This document shows positions 1 through 5,804 of a stretch of 9,222 nt of DNA, piece after piece. Made by a program: the position numbers and the translations under genes. The number at the start of each line of letters is the position of its first letter. Positions within the stretch are counted from its first letter, which is position 1. The notes under the pieces were generated by a model that did not search any database, was not told the origin of the DNA, and saw only the letters and a program-made list of their open reading frames with translations. The DNA is from Methanobacteriota archaeon (lineage in GTDB: Archaea; Halobacteriota; Bog-38; Methanoflorentales; Methanoflorentaceae), in NCBI GenBank assembly GCA_003170935.1, contig PMYA01000065.1:1-9222 (forward strand). Direction: 5' to 3'.

Positions 1-39
1 TTCTGAGGCAGGATGTGTGTGTTCTGCTACAAATAGCAT
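1..39 (-). CDS. Partial gene, first 13 codons, function unknown
   Basis: An ATG at 39..37 opens a frame that stays open to the window edge and reads MLFVAEHTHPASE. The signals in front of it are better than for most genes here. A GGTGA ribosome binding site (46..50) lies seven bases upstream of the ATG, and a consensus archaeal TATA box (76..83) is placed so that a short leader would contain that site. The first residues look like the start of a small soluble alpha/beta protein, but 13 residues do not allow assignment to a family. The call rests on the promoter, ribosome binding site and start codon together, not on homology. Confidence 0.5.
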   Translation of the reverse strand, partial: MLFVAEHTHPASE

Positions 40-75
40 TTTTAATCACCAATATCATTTTTCTTTCATGCAATT

Positions 76-83
76 TATTTAAA
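76..83 (-). promoter_or_regulatory. TATA box for the gene at the left edge
   Basis: The minus strand reads TTTAAATA here, a close match to the archaeal TATA consensus. It sits about 37 bases before the ATG at 39. Transcription starting some 25 bases downstream would give a leader of about 14 bases that includes the GGTGA site. Confidence 0.5.
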
Positions 84-228
84 GTTATCACCTTAAAAAA
101 GACTCGTAAACGGTGCACAGCCCTGACCCTTTAAGTTCTATGCTTGTCGCTGAATGCAATCTAGCCGCTTACGGTGCACTGCCAAAATACGAGTTGGAGA
201 CAAACGAGTCTGCGAGACTACCTTGGCG

Positions 229-375
229 TCATTGAGCGCTCATATACTTCGAGACTGAAAGATACAGGAACTGGTGCATCCCCGCTACGTACTTCCAGCC
301 GATTCTGTTCTCGACATACGCCAGCGCCCGCCGAGCGTATTTCTCCCTCGTTTTTCTGTCTGACAGGAGAAGCAC
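229..375 (-). CDS. Small 48-residue protein of unknown function
   Basis: A GTG start at 375 is preceded by AAGGAG six bases upstream, and an in-frame stop lies just before it, so the start is well defined. The protein has a short hydrophobic start (VLLLS), a basic helix-like stretch (DRKTREKYARRALAYVENRI, residues 6-25), then an aromatic segment (GWKYVAGMHQFLYLSVSKYM, residues 26-45). About 33 of 48 codons end in G or C, while the surrounding DNA is AT-rich. The opposite strand gives a Ser/Arg/Thr-rich translation typical of an antisense shadow. I recognise no family. It could be an intact small gene or the re-initiated C-terminal end of a longer lost gene. It is transcribed divergently from the membrane cytochrome-like gene at 510. 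Confidence 0.5.
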   Translation of the reverse strand: MLLLSDRKTREKYARRALAYVENRIGWKYVAGMHQFLYLSVSKYMSAQ

Positions 376-484
376 GATGTACTCCTTTTATTGATCCCTG
401 TCACCGCACAATACGGGCTTAAGAAGTACCTTCTACACGCTAGTTTGAATAACAATCGAGATCTCGCAATCAAAACTATAACAC

Positions 485-490
485 TTAAAT
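485..490 (+). promoter_or_regulatory. Possible TATA box for the DUF4405-type gene
   Basis: TTAAAT lies 20 to 25 bases before the ATG at 510, and there is no Shine-Dalgarno sequence between them. This spacing fits a leaderless transcript that begins at or next to the start codon. Confidence 0.35.
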
Positions 491-509
491 CTTTTACAGC
501 ATATAAAGA

Positions 510-1172
510 ATGCGCATGAAACGGACAACGTTGAACGCGATAGTCAATACGATTACTTTTTTCCCCTTGCTCGTCACCGCCATTACGGGGATTATCATTT
601 GGCTCTACTTGCCACGAGGACTCGCACTGGGCGCCCTTGGGACCATAGCAAGCCACCAAACGTTTCTGGGCATTCAGCGGCAAATATGGCTTGACGTGCA
701 CACGTATCTCGGGCTGTTGTTCACCGCCCTCGTGGCCATCCATCTCGTCCTTCACTGGTACTACATCAAGCACTTACCCCAACGTTTTGCGGGAACGACG
801 ACTAAGAAAGACCACTCTATGAAACGCTTTTTAGCCCTACTGCTTATAGGAGTAGTAATGGTAGCAGCCGTGATAGCTGCCGTATACGCGTCAAATCCCT
901 CACCATCGAGCACGAATCTTCAACAGAACACTTCAGCAACAGCCTCGACTAACACGGCAAAGACTACGACAACAACGACTATGAAGGCAACAGGGTCGGT
1001 TACGCCCACAGCGAGTTTGACGAGCCGCGTAAGCCCGACGCCAACACCCAATCCTTCGCCGACGCCTACAAGCATCAACGGTATTCCGACAAGCATCAAC
1101 GGCTACGATTATATCTATTATCACAATCTCAACGATCGTTCTACGTGCATTCTGTGCCACCCGAACATGTAA
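510..1172 (+). CDS. DUF4405-type membrane protein with C-terminal haem c motif
   Basis: This 220-residue protein has three predicted membrane helices (about 10-34, 60-86 and 106-126). A Thr/Ser/Pro-rich linker (about 128-190) follows, then a short tail with CILCH (Cys213, Cys216, His217), a single haem c attachment motif. The first two helices resemble the DUF4405 cytochrome-b-like family, with His64, His78 and His82 as possible haem b ligands. Basic residues before helix 1 and between helices 2 and 3 put the N-terminus inside and the CxxCH tail outside, where haem c is attached. The likely role is electron transfer between membrane and cell exterior, which is inference. Met104 begins a stretch that looks like a signal peptide (MKRFLALLLIG), so two fused genes are possible. 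However, the frame is continuous and no ribosome binding site is seen there. The start at Met1 or Met3 is equally possible. Confidence 0.7.
   Translation: MRMKRTTLNAIVNTITFFPLLVTAITGIIIWLYLPRGLALGALGTIASHQTFLGIQRQIWLDVHTYLGLLFTALVAIHLVLHWYYIKHLPQRFAGTTTKKDHSMKRFLALLLIGVVMVAAVIAAVYASNPSPSSTNLQQNTSATASTNTAKTTTTTTMKATGSVTPTASLTSRVSPTPTPNPSPTPTSINGIPTSINGYDYIYYHNLNDRSTCILCHPNM
1068..1102 (+). repeat. 14-bp in-frame direct repeat
   Basis: ACAAGCATCAACGG occurs at 1068..1081 and again at 1089..1102. The 21-base period keeps frame and duplicates the peptide TSING in the linker just before the haem c motif. It looks like a recent local duplication in a low-constraint linker. Confidence 0.7.
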
Positions 1173-1221
1173 GGGTTACCGAATGCTCACTTCAGCTGTG
1201 TTGTTTCGCATTCAACGTTAC

Positions 1222-1256
1222 TTTTTTATGTAGTTTATAAAGGGCCAAAAAAAAAA
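1222..1256. terminator. Oligo-T tracts between convergent genes
   Basis: T6 at 1222..1227 lies 50 bases after the stop of the + strand membrane gene. A10 at 1247..1256 reads as T10 on the minus strand, 63 bases after the stop of the TrmO-like gene. Oligo-T runs act as archaeal termination signals, so these probably end the two convergent transcripts. No strong hairpin is seen beside either. Confidence 0.4.
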
Positions 1257-1318
1257 CAAATGCATGCTGACCACTTAAAGGTCCTCTGATCTAACATTCC
1301 ACTGATCCACACGGCGGG

Positions 1319-1810
1319 TTAGCCGCTAAAGCCACGTTTTCCACGCTGTCTGGCAGTTTCCTCGCTCACCTCATCCTGCCAGCCATTGCGGTGGGTTTCC
1401 ACCAAGTCGAACTTCGCTGTGTAGGGTTTAATGTCGAGAAGCGGCGTGTCGTCAAGGATATCCACGCTATCGAGGTAGAGGATATTCCCTTCGCGGCGAA
1501 CCAGTTCCACGATGCTAAGACCAATGGCGTTGGGGCGGTTGGGCGCCCTCGTGGCAAAAACGCCCCGTTCCACGTCTTGGAGAAAAGGCTTCACAATGAG
1601 TTTTGCAGATTTAGACCGATTGAGATGGTAGATCAGATAAATATGCGAGAAGCCTTCAAGGTCTCGCAGGCCTTCTTCATATTCGGGAAATATTTCCACC
1701 CACCCGCGACAGCCCTTCGCATAAGCCGGTTGGATGGGTGTCTCCTCAGCTATGACGTGCTCGCTATAGATAACACCGATGGTTTTGTATGTGACTTGGC
1801 TTTCTGTCAT
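1319..1810 (-). CDS. TrmO/TsaA-family tRNA methyltransferase-like protein
   Basis: This 163-residue protein carries the family signature GVFATRAPNRPNAIGLS (residues 83-99) and the second conserved block LDDTPLLDIKPY (119-130). In bacteria TrmO uses S-adenosylmethionine to methylate t6A at position 37 of Thr tRNAs. It belongs to an unusual all-beta methyltransferase fold. The length fits the single-domain archaeal form, shorter than the roughly 235-residue E. coli protein. I chose the ATG at 1810 because GGTG lies seven bases upstream and TIGVIYSEH (residues 10-18) then falls where the family begins. An ATG at 1846 would add 12 residues with no support. Archaeal members may act on other substrates, so the family call is firm and the reaction less so. 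Confidence 0.85.
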   Translation of the reverse strand: MTESQVTYKTIGVIYSEHVIAEETPIQPAYAKGCRGWVEIFPEYEEGLRDLEGFSHIYLIYHLNRSKSAKLIVKPFLQDVERGVFATRAPNRPNAIGLSIVELVRREGNILYLDSVDILDDTPLLDIKPYTAKFDLVETHRNGWQDEVSEETARQRGKRGFSG

Positions 1811-1852
1811 TACTAACACCAGTGCTGTATATTTCATATATCGCAAATGAAC

Positions 1853-1861
1853 ATTATTTAA
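1853..1861 (-). promoter_or_regulatory. Possible TATA box for the TrmO-like gene
   Basis: The minus strand reads TTAAATAAT across this region, about 43 bases before the ATG at 1810. This allows a leader of roughly 20 bases containing the GGTG site. A second AT-rich element at 1828..1843 is closer and would instead give a leaderless transcript, so the choice is open. Confidence 0.3.
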
Positions 1862-2024
1862 TGATTGCGAGGCATTTTAAGGGCACAAAATCGTGATAAA
1901 GTCCATGCAACTAACCTACATCGGCATTTGTCTCCGTAGCGAATTAAAATCCGTCGCAGCTAACCATACAGCGGTTTGTAACTGAGCTAGCTCGCTTTTT
2001 AAAAACCGATGTGATCAATGATTA

Positions 2025-2111
2025 CTAGCACTCATCGAGAAGCTTCTTTAATAGATAGGGAAGTTCAGCATCTTTCTTCAAAACATTCGCTCCAATTGAC
2101 GAACCGTAAAT
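2025..2111 (-). pseudogene. Possible remnant of a lost gene, 28 residues
   Basis: A minus-strand frame between two stops encodes 28 residues ending NVLKKDAELPYLLKKLLDEC. The spacing of Lys-Lys, ELPYLL and the amphipathic end resembles the last helix of response-regulator receiver domains (compare the usual LxKPFxxxxLLxxI). There is no ATG start and the frame is closed upstream. If it is real, it is the tail of a broken gene. A TTG preceded by GGAG exists inside it but would give only 19 residues. The resemblance is weak. Confidence 0.25.
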
Positions 2112-2354
2112 TTATTCGAGAATGCGCCGTGGTTTAGTGTTTTGTTTGCCTCAGCGTTTGTACAGTATTTGTTAACTTTTCATGTTTATACGTCTTCTTA
2201 ACCCGACTTAATCGCAAATTATTTTTTGCAGGATAAGACTTAAATCATTTGAGTAAAAGACAGACTAGTTTGGCGAAGTTAATAGTTAACATCTCAAAAG
2301 CACTGGCAAGTCAGGTTTTGAGCTACATAAGTATCGAGGTGCACAAGTAAGCCC

Positions 2355-2361
2355 TAATATA
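2355..2361 (+). promoter_or_regulatory. Possible TATA box for the D5-like gene
   Basis: TAATATA lies 47 bases before the ATG at 2408, which would allow a leader of roughly 20 bases. No Shine-Dalgarno sequence precedes that ATG, so initiation there is less certain. Confidence 0.3.
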
Positions 2362-2407
2362 ACTTGGAAGTTCTGACGAAACCTGCAAATAGTCCTTATG
2401 TGAGACT

Positions 2408-2674
2408 ATGTCGAGAAAAATCAATCCACATGTGGCGCGCTTTCTTCGTGATAACTGCATTATTGAGACAGATGCAGAAGCCCCACACAAAGAGCTCTGG
2501 CAAAGATACTGCGAATGGACGCACATAAAGCGTATGCGCCATACCCTATGTCCACAGAGTTTTTATCAAAACTGTAAAAAAGCTGGTTTTGAGCCGGTAA
2601 GCGACAGAACTCGTGTGGTTAAGTGGAAAGGCGTTATGCTCAAGCCTATCCCTCTTGAAATGACTAGTTTGTAG
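2408..2674 (+). CDS. Small protein like the C-terminal domain of D5-type primase-helicases
   Basis: This 88-residue protein has the spacing of the winged-helix domain that ends virus and plasmid D5/P4-type primase-helicases. The elements are an opening VARFLRDNC (residues 9-17), L-x3-Y-x2-W (30-37), FYQNCKKAGF (52-61), and a closing VKWKGVMLK (71-79) where the family has a W-x-G-hydrophobic strand. In full-length enzymes this domain follows the AAA+ helicase and is thought to bind DNA. Here it stands alone, starting with ATG and ending a few residues after the domain. Upstream DNA shows no helicase motif in any frame. It could be a free DNA-binding protein or the surviving tail of a lost plasmid or virus replication gene. 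Cysteines at 17, 35, 48 and 56 are not in an obvious zinc-finger order. Confidence 0.5.
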   Translation: MSRKINPHVARFLRDNCIIETDAEAPHKELWQRYCEWTHIKRMRHTLCPQSFYQNCKKAGFEPVSDRTRVVKWKGVMLKPIPLEMTSL

Positions 2675-2924
2675 GACTGTCAAATGATACTATGGTATTC
2701 CTTCCGGATACAACAAGGGAGAAAACATATAGAGCAAGTTGCGTTTAGCCATTGAACTTAAAACTGAAGGAGCGTGACTGTGTGCCAAAAGTCCTTTTAA
2801 ACGTTTTTGTGGATTATGAAACCCTAGGAAGGGCGATAAATATCCTTACCGAATAGAGCGTCACGGGGTTTTTCTGCATTGAGTACTCCACGTCACAAAA
2901 ACGGAGAGTCTTCACTTAGCCGAA
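2675..2924. other. Spacer with a short open frame at 2782..2856
   Basis: No full gene is seen. A GTG at 2782 preceded by AAGGAG (2767..2772) opens a 24-codon frame starting VPKVLLNVFVDYETLGRA and ending at TAG. A second frame across 2817..2879 continues as an open stretch ending RIERHGVFLH. The pair could be two halves of a frameshifted gene start, but both are too short to judge. Confidence 0.3.
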
Positions 2925-3953
2925 CTAAAGGTAACCCAAACTTTTAAGCACGCGCTTTATGTCTACACTATTCGCAAATACGGGATCTCTCAAGACATAT
3001 GGCTTGATTTCGCCCTTAGCCGCAAGATCACGATAGAATCTTCTGACATCTGCCAATTCTTTTAAGTCTGGGGTTATAACAAACATCTCGTCAGTTTCAT
3101 ACGTGCGCTGCTGTTCTCTTTCGGTTATCAACTGTTCTGCCAATTTTTCACCCTCTTTGATGCCTATCATCTCGGTTTTGACAGCTCCGTATTTATGTCC
3201 GTACTTCGGCCCTAACTCTTCTATCATGACTTTTGCGATTTCCGCAATTCGGAACAATCGCATCTTCAATATAAAGACCTCACCCCCCCTTGCTAGTTCT
3301 CCAACACTTGTAATGAGTTTAAGAGCTTGAGACAGCACAATTCCAGGCCTGACCATATCCTCATGGGTTATTGTAACAGGGCCACCCCTCTCTATTTGTC
3401 TTCTAAACAAAGGAATCACAGAACCACGAGAACCCAGAACGTTTCCAAATCTGACACTTGCAAATCTAGTTCCGTAGTCCCGACGGCGAACGTTAGCGAT
3501 CGTAATGAAGCGCTCTGCGAGTAGTTTACTTGCTCCGTACACAGTAGTCGGTTGAACCGCTTTGCCCGTACTAGCAAATACTACCTTTTTAACATTCTCG
3601 CGTAAGCAGATATCAATAACATTCTCTGTTCCTAAGATGTTCGTTTTGACAGCTTCATAAGGATTGGACTCACACATTGGGAGATTCTTAAGCGCTGCGA
3701 GATGAAAAACGAAATCAGCGCCTTCGAAGAGGGGTTCAATCCTTTCTTTATCTCGTATATCCGCAATGAAGGTTGAAAGTCTGCTCGATCGAAGATCTTG
3801 CTCCAGATCATATGTAGCGGCCTCGTTATTGTCGATCAATACGACATGTTGAGGGTTGAATTTCAGTAGAGTCCTTACGAGTGCTTCTCCTATTGAACCT
3901 GCCCCACCGGTCACTAGCACGGTTTTATTCTTGTAAAATTCAATTATGCCCAT
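2925..3953 (-). CDS. CapD/FlaA1/PseB-like nucleotide-sugar dehydratase or epimerase
   Basis: This 342-residue extended short-chain dehydrogenase belongs to the polysaccharide-biosynthesis group. A dinucleotide-binding TGGAGSIG is at residues 15-22, ADIRD at 64-68 and FHLAALKNLP at 83-92. STGKAV is at 128-133, YGASK at 139-143, RFGNVLGSRGSVIP at 168-181, and GEKLAEQLI at 268-276 near the substrate-binding end. Family enzymes act on UDP-GlcNAc, mostly by 4,6-dehydration with or without C5 inversion. They feed surface glycan or S-layer glycosylation in the cytoplasm. Characterised members carry Thr-Asp-Lys where this protein has Thr-Gly-Lys (Gly130). Lys131, Tyr139 and Lys143 remain, but the Asp that helps dehydration is absent. 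The usual MTRFF motif is also MVRPG (200-204). It may therefore be an epimerase, another SDR activity, or impaired. No glycosyltransferase neighbours are present. Confidence 0.8.
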   Translation of the reverse strand: MGIIEFYKNKTVLVTGGAGSIGEALVRTLLKFNPQHVVLIDNNEAATYDLEQDLRSSRLSTFIADIRDKERIEPLFEGADFVFHLAALKNLPMCESNPYEAVKTNILGTENVIDICLRENVKKVVFASTGKAVQPTTVYGASKLLAERFITIANVRRRDYGTRFASVRFGNVLGSRGSVIPLFRRQIERGGPVTITHEDMVRPGIVLSQALKLITSVGELARGGEVFILKMRLFRIAEIAKVMIEELGPKYGHKYGAVKTEMIGIKEGEKLAEQLITEREQQRTYETDEMFVITPDLKELADVRRFYRDLAAKGEIKPYVLRDPVFANSVDIKRVLKSLGYL

Positions 3954-3983
3954 ATTCTAATGATACGTTCGTTTGTTGCCATG

Positions 3984-3995
3984 ATTTAAAAATAT
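3984..3995 (-). promoter_or_regulatory. TATA box for the sugar-dehydratase-like gene
   Basis: The minus strand reads ATATTTTTAAAT, about 31 bases before the ATG at 3953. There is no Shine-Dalgarno sequence between it and the ATG, which suggests a leaderless or very short-leader transcript. This gene is therefore probably transcribed independently of the mcr operon that precedes it. Confidence 0.45.
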
Positions 3996-4068
3996 GACTT
4001 ATTAAACTGCAAAAACGCCTTCAAGAAACAAAACTAACAAAGCCGTCAGCTACAATGCAAAAATCGCG

Positions 4069-4106
4069 TTAAAAAAAAGAAAGGTGGAGTGACGAGCGTC
4101 ACTCCT
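4069..4106 (-). terminator. Hairpin plus T-tract terminator of the mcr operon
   Basis: A perfect 9-bp inverted repeat (GGAGTGACG at 4086..4094 pairing with CGTCACTCC at 4097..4105) lies 8 bases after the mcrA stop codon. On the minus strand it is followed by TTTCTTTTTTTT. A GC-rich hairpin with a T run is the classic intrinsic form, and the T tract alone suffices for archaeal RNA polymerase. The two-base loop implies that the innermost pair or pairs open. Confidence 0.75.
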
Positions 4107-4113
4107 TCGTATT

Positions 4114-5790
4114 TTAGAACTTTCGCCCAGGTGAGACGATTCCTCTCTCACCAGCTGGCTGGAACTCTCGGAGAGCACCGCGCGCAAACTCGGCCCGTGG
4201 CTTGCTAAAGTCGAACCACAGGTTGGGGTCAGCGAAGCACACTTTAACAAGTGGGCTCACCGCAAAAGCGTCGCGGCGACCGACGTGCGCTGCCTTGGCT
4301 ATACCAGCGTAACCGCCCTGGTGACCGACGTTCATGGCGTAGTTCGGATAGTTCGCACCACGGAGCTCGTCTGGCGCACCCTCGTCAGACCTGACGGAGA
4401 ACGTGTTCGTTGATCCGCACTGGTCTTGCAGGTCGTAGCCGTAGAAGCCGAGTCTGCCCCAAGCATCCTTGTGGAGGAGCATAGAGAGATACCAGGCGCT
4501 TAGTCCTGCATTTGAGTTGCCTGTTGCGATAGCGGCTGTTACACCTGAAGCAGCTGCGAGCACCGTTGCCCTCTGTGAACCGCCGAAGTGGTCCTCAAGG
4601 GTGGTCGGGTACTTCTCGTATTGCTCGATACCGTATAGCGTAACCTCAGTACCGAGGTCGTTAACGACGTCCATCGTCGCTGGCGCCGCTCCGTCCGCTC
4701 CGTACTTCTTGGCGTAGTCGTTGCCGTAGTAGCTGTAGTCGTCGAGGATGTTATCGGTGTATGCTGCAGTTGCGTACTGCGTGAAACCGACACCGCCTGA
4801 CATATACGATCCAAGCCATATCTGGTCGTAGAGCATACAGCCAGCAGCGACAACCTCTAGCGATGCCTTAACTGGGTCTTCGGGGAAGACTCTGTCTGTC
4901 TGCACCATGTCTGCTAGGAAACCGAACGAAAGACCGCCGGGTTCGTTAGGACCACGGGCACGGCGTGCTGGAAGCATGTTCGCCATCTCAATGAGGCTTG
5001 CGTGCTTGGCCGCAAACGCGAGGTCTGCCACAGCTGCCTCACCGGCACACATGTTGTATGCAGCGATGAACGACATACCGATCTGCATAGCAGACCATCT
5101 GCTCGTGTTACCGCCGTCGCACGTTCGTGAGACGATCGTCGGGATGTGCACACCCTGCCAGAGCGTCTTGCCGATTGCCTTCTTAAGTTGCTCAGCTTGC
5201 TTTGCAGGGAACAACTTGTTGATGTCGACAAGGAACGCCTTGTCTATTTCGGCAGCGAGGTCATCGTCGCCGGTGAAGACCTTTACAAAACAGTCCTCTA
5301 CAAGCGCCGGGTGAGTCTCCACCATGTGTTCTTGGACAATGGCCGCACCGGGCATGGTGTGGTTCAACGCCTCAAGATAGCCGTTGATGGTCTCAGGGGT
5401 AACTTCCTTACCGAGTCTTCTGGTCAGCGTCTCGTGGGCCTGGTCGAGACCGACGATAACTGTACGTCTGATCTCATCCCACATCTGTTGCATTGCGGGG
5501 TTGTTGACGTAGTGGAGGTCATCGCCTTCACACATGACGTCAGTCCCGGAGACGTTGTACGGCATAAGTTGCCGCTGACCAAGCGTCATACCGCCGAGGT
5601 GCACGTTGACGTTGTATGCGGGAATTCCTCGGTCCTTGGCGATCTTTGCGCCCCATTCCTGGAACTCGCGCTTGTCCTTGGACTGGGTATAGCCCTCGCG
5701 CTTATACGTCGTTGTATTTGAAGTAGGATCCTCTGCGAACTTCTTCTTCATCGCGTCGAGGAACATTTTTTGTGTTTTTTCAGTAGCCAT
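4114..5790 (-). CDS. mcrA: Methyl-coenzyme M reductase subunit alpha
   Basis: This is the catalytic subunit of the alpha2beta2gamma2 nickel-F430 enzyme. The enzyme converts methyl-coenzyme M and coenzyme B to methane and the heterodisulfide, or the reverse in methane oxidisers. Its 558 residues are full length (about 550 in M. marburgensis, offset +6). Gln153 is the axial F430 ligand (Gln147). Arg231 and Lys262 bind coenzyme B, and Tyr339 is the active-site Tyr333. Sites that carry modifications in relatives are all present: His263 (N-methyl-His), Arg277 (methyl-Arg), Gln406 (methyl-Gln), Gly451 (thioglycine), Asp456 (didehydro-Asp) and Cys458 (methyl-Cys). Gln406 is Val in ANME-1, which argues against ANME-1 and its modified F430. 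The sequence resembles Methanosarcinales McrA most. AGGTG lies six bases before the ATG, and the gene follows mcrG after 14 bases. It is last in the operon and ends just before a hairpin terminator. Confidence 0.98.
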   Translation of the reverse strand: MATEKTQKMFLDAMKKKFAEDPTSNTTTYKREGYTQSKDKREFQEWGAKIAKDRGIPAYNVNVHLGGMTLGQRQLMPYNVSGTDVMCEGDDLHYVNNPAMQQMWDEIRRTVIVGLDQAHETLTRRLGKEVTPETINGYLEALNHTMPGAAIVQEHMVETHPALVEDCFVKVFTGDDDLAAEIDKAFLVDINKLFPAKQAEQLKKAIGKTLWQGVHIPTIVSRTCDGGNTSRWSAMQIGMSFIAAYNMCAGEAAVADLAFAAKHASLIEMANMLPARRARGPNEPGGLSFGFLADMVQTDRVFPEDPVKASLEVVAAGCMLYDQIWLGSYMSGGVGFTQYATAAYTDNILDDYSYYGNDYAKKYGADGAAPATMDVVNDLGTEVTLYGIEQYEKYPTTLEDHFGGSQRATVLAAASGVTAAIATGNSNAGLSAWYLSMLLHKDAWGRLGFYGYDLQDQCGSTNTFSVRSDEGAPDELRGANYPNYAMNVGHQGGYAGIAKAAHVGRRDAFAVSPLVKVCFADPNLWFDFSKPRAEFARGALREFQPAGERGIVSPGRKF

Positions 5791-5804
5791 TTGTTACACC
5801 TCTC

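Larger units (their letters stand above)
1864..2407. other. Gene-poor spacer with possible decayed fragments
   Basis: No convincing complete gene, tRNA or CRISPR array is seen on either strand. The region is AT-rich with frequent stops. Two short open stretches look coding-like: the minus-strand fragment at 2025..2111, listed separately, and a + strand frame at 2249..2350 (TTG start, 33 residues, no ribosome binding site), which could occur by chance. Short dyads occur at 1984..1993 (GAGCTAGCTC, followed by a T run) and 2278..2290 (GTTAATAGTTAAC). The stretch is probably spacer left by gene loss. Confidence 0.5.

Noticed and set aside
110..179. Direct repeat ACGGTGCAC at 110..118 and 171..179
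   Set aside because: Nine bases in two copies 61 bases apart, with no dyad, gene or mobile-element boundary attached, is close to chance.
174..422. 82-codon + strand open frame
   Set aside because: The translation is rich in Ser, Arg and Thr, with no ribosome binding site or promoter. It is the antisense shadow of the minus-strand 48-codon gene.
285..773. 162-codon minus-strand open frame
   Set aside because: It lies opposite the membrane-protein gene, has a basic, Cys-rich, low-quality translation and no recognisable domain.
1319..1810. TrmO-like protein as a modifier of McrA residues
   Set aside because: It is attractive because mcr is nearby, but the genes are not in one operon, and the family is known for tRNA methylation. 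Nothing in the sequence supports this.
1864..2407. tRNA, structured RNA or CRISPR array in the spacer
   Set aside because: No cloverleaf, no regularly spaced repeats and no extended conserved-looking stem were found. Only short dyads that could arise by chance are present.
4539..4853. Other open frames within mcrA, mcrG, mcrC and mcrB
   Set aside because: They overlap highly conserved genes in other frames, with Arg/Ser/Thr-rich translations typical of shadows.
5146..5721. 191-codon + strand open frame opposite mcrA
   Set aside because: It is an antisense frame produced by the codon bias of mcrA. It has no start signals and no recognisable fold.
4114..5790. ANME-1 type McrA with modified F430 site
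   Set aside because: Gln406 is retained and the clustered Cys patch of ANME-1 McrA is absent.
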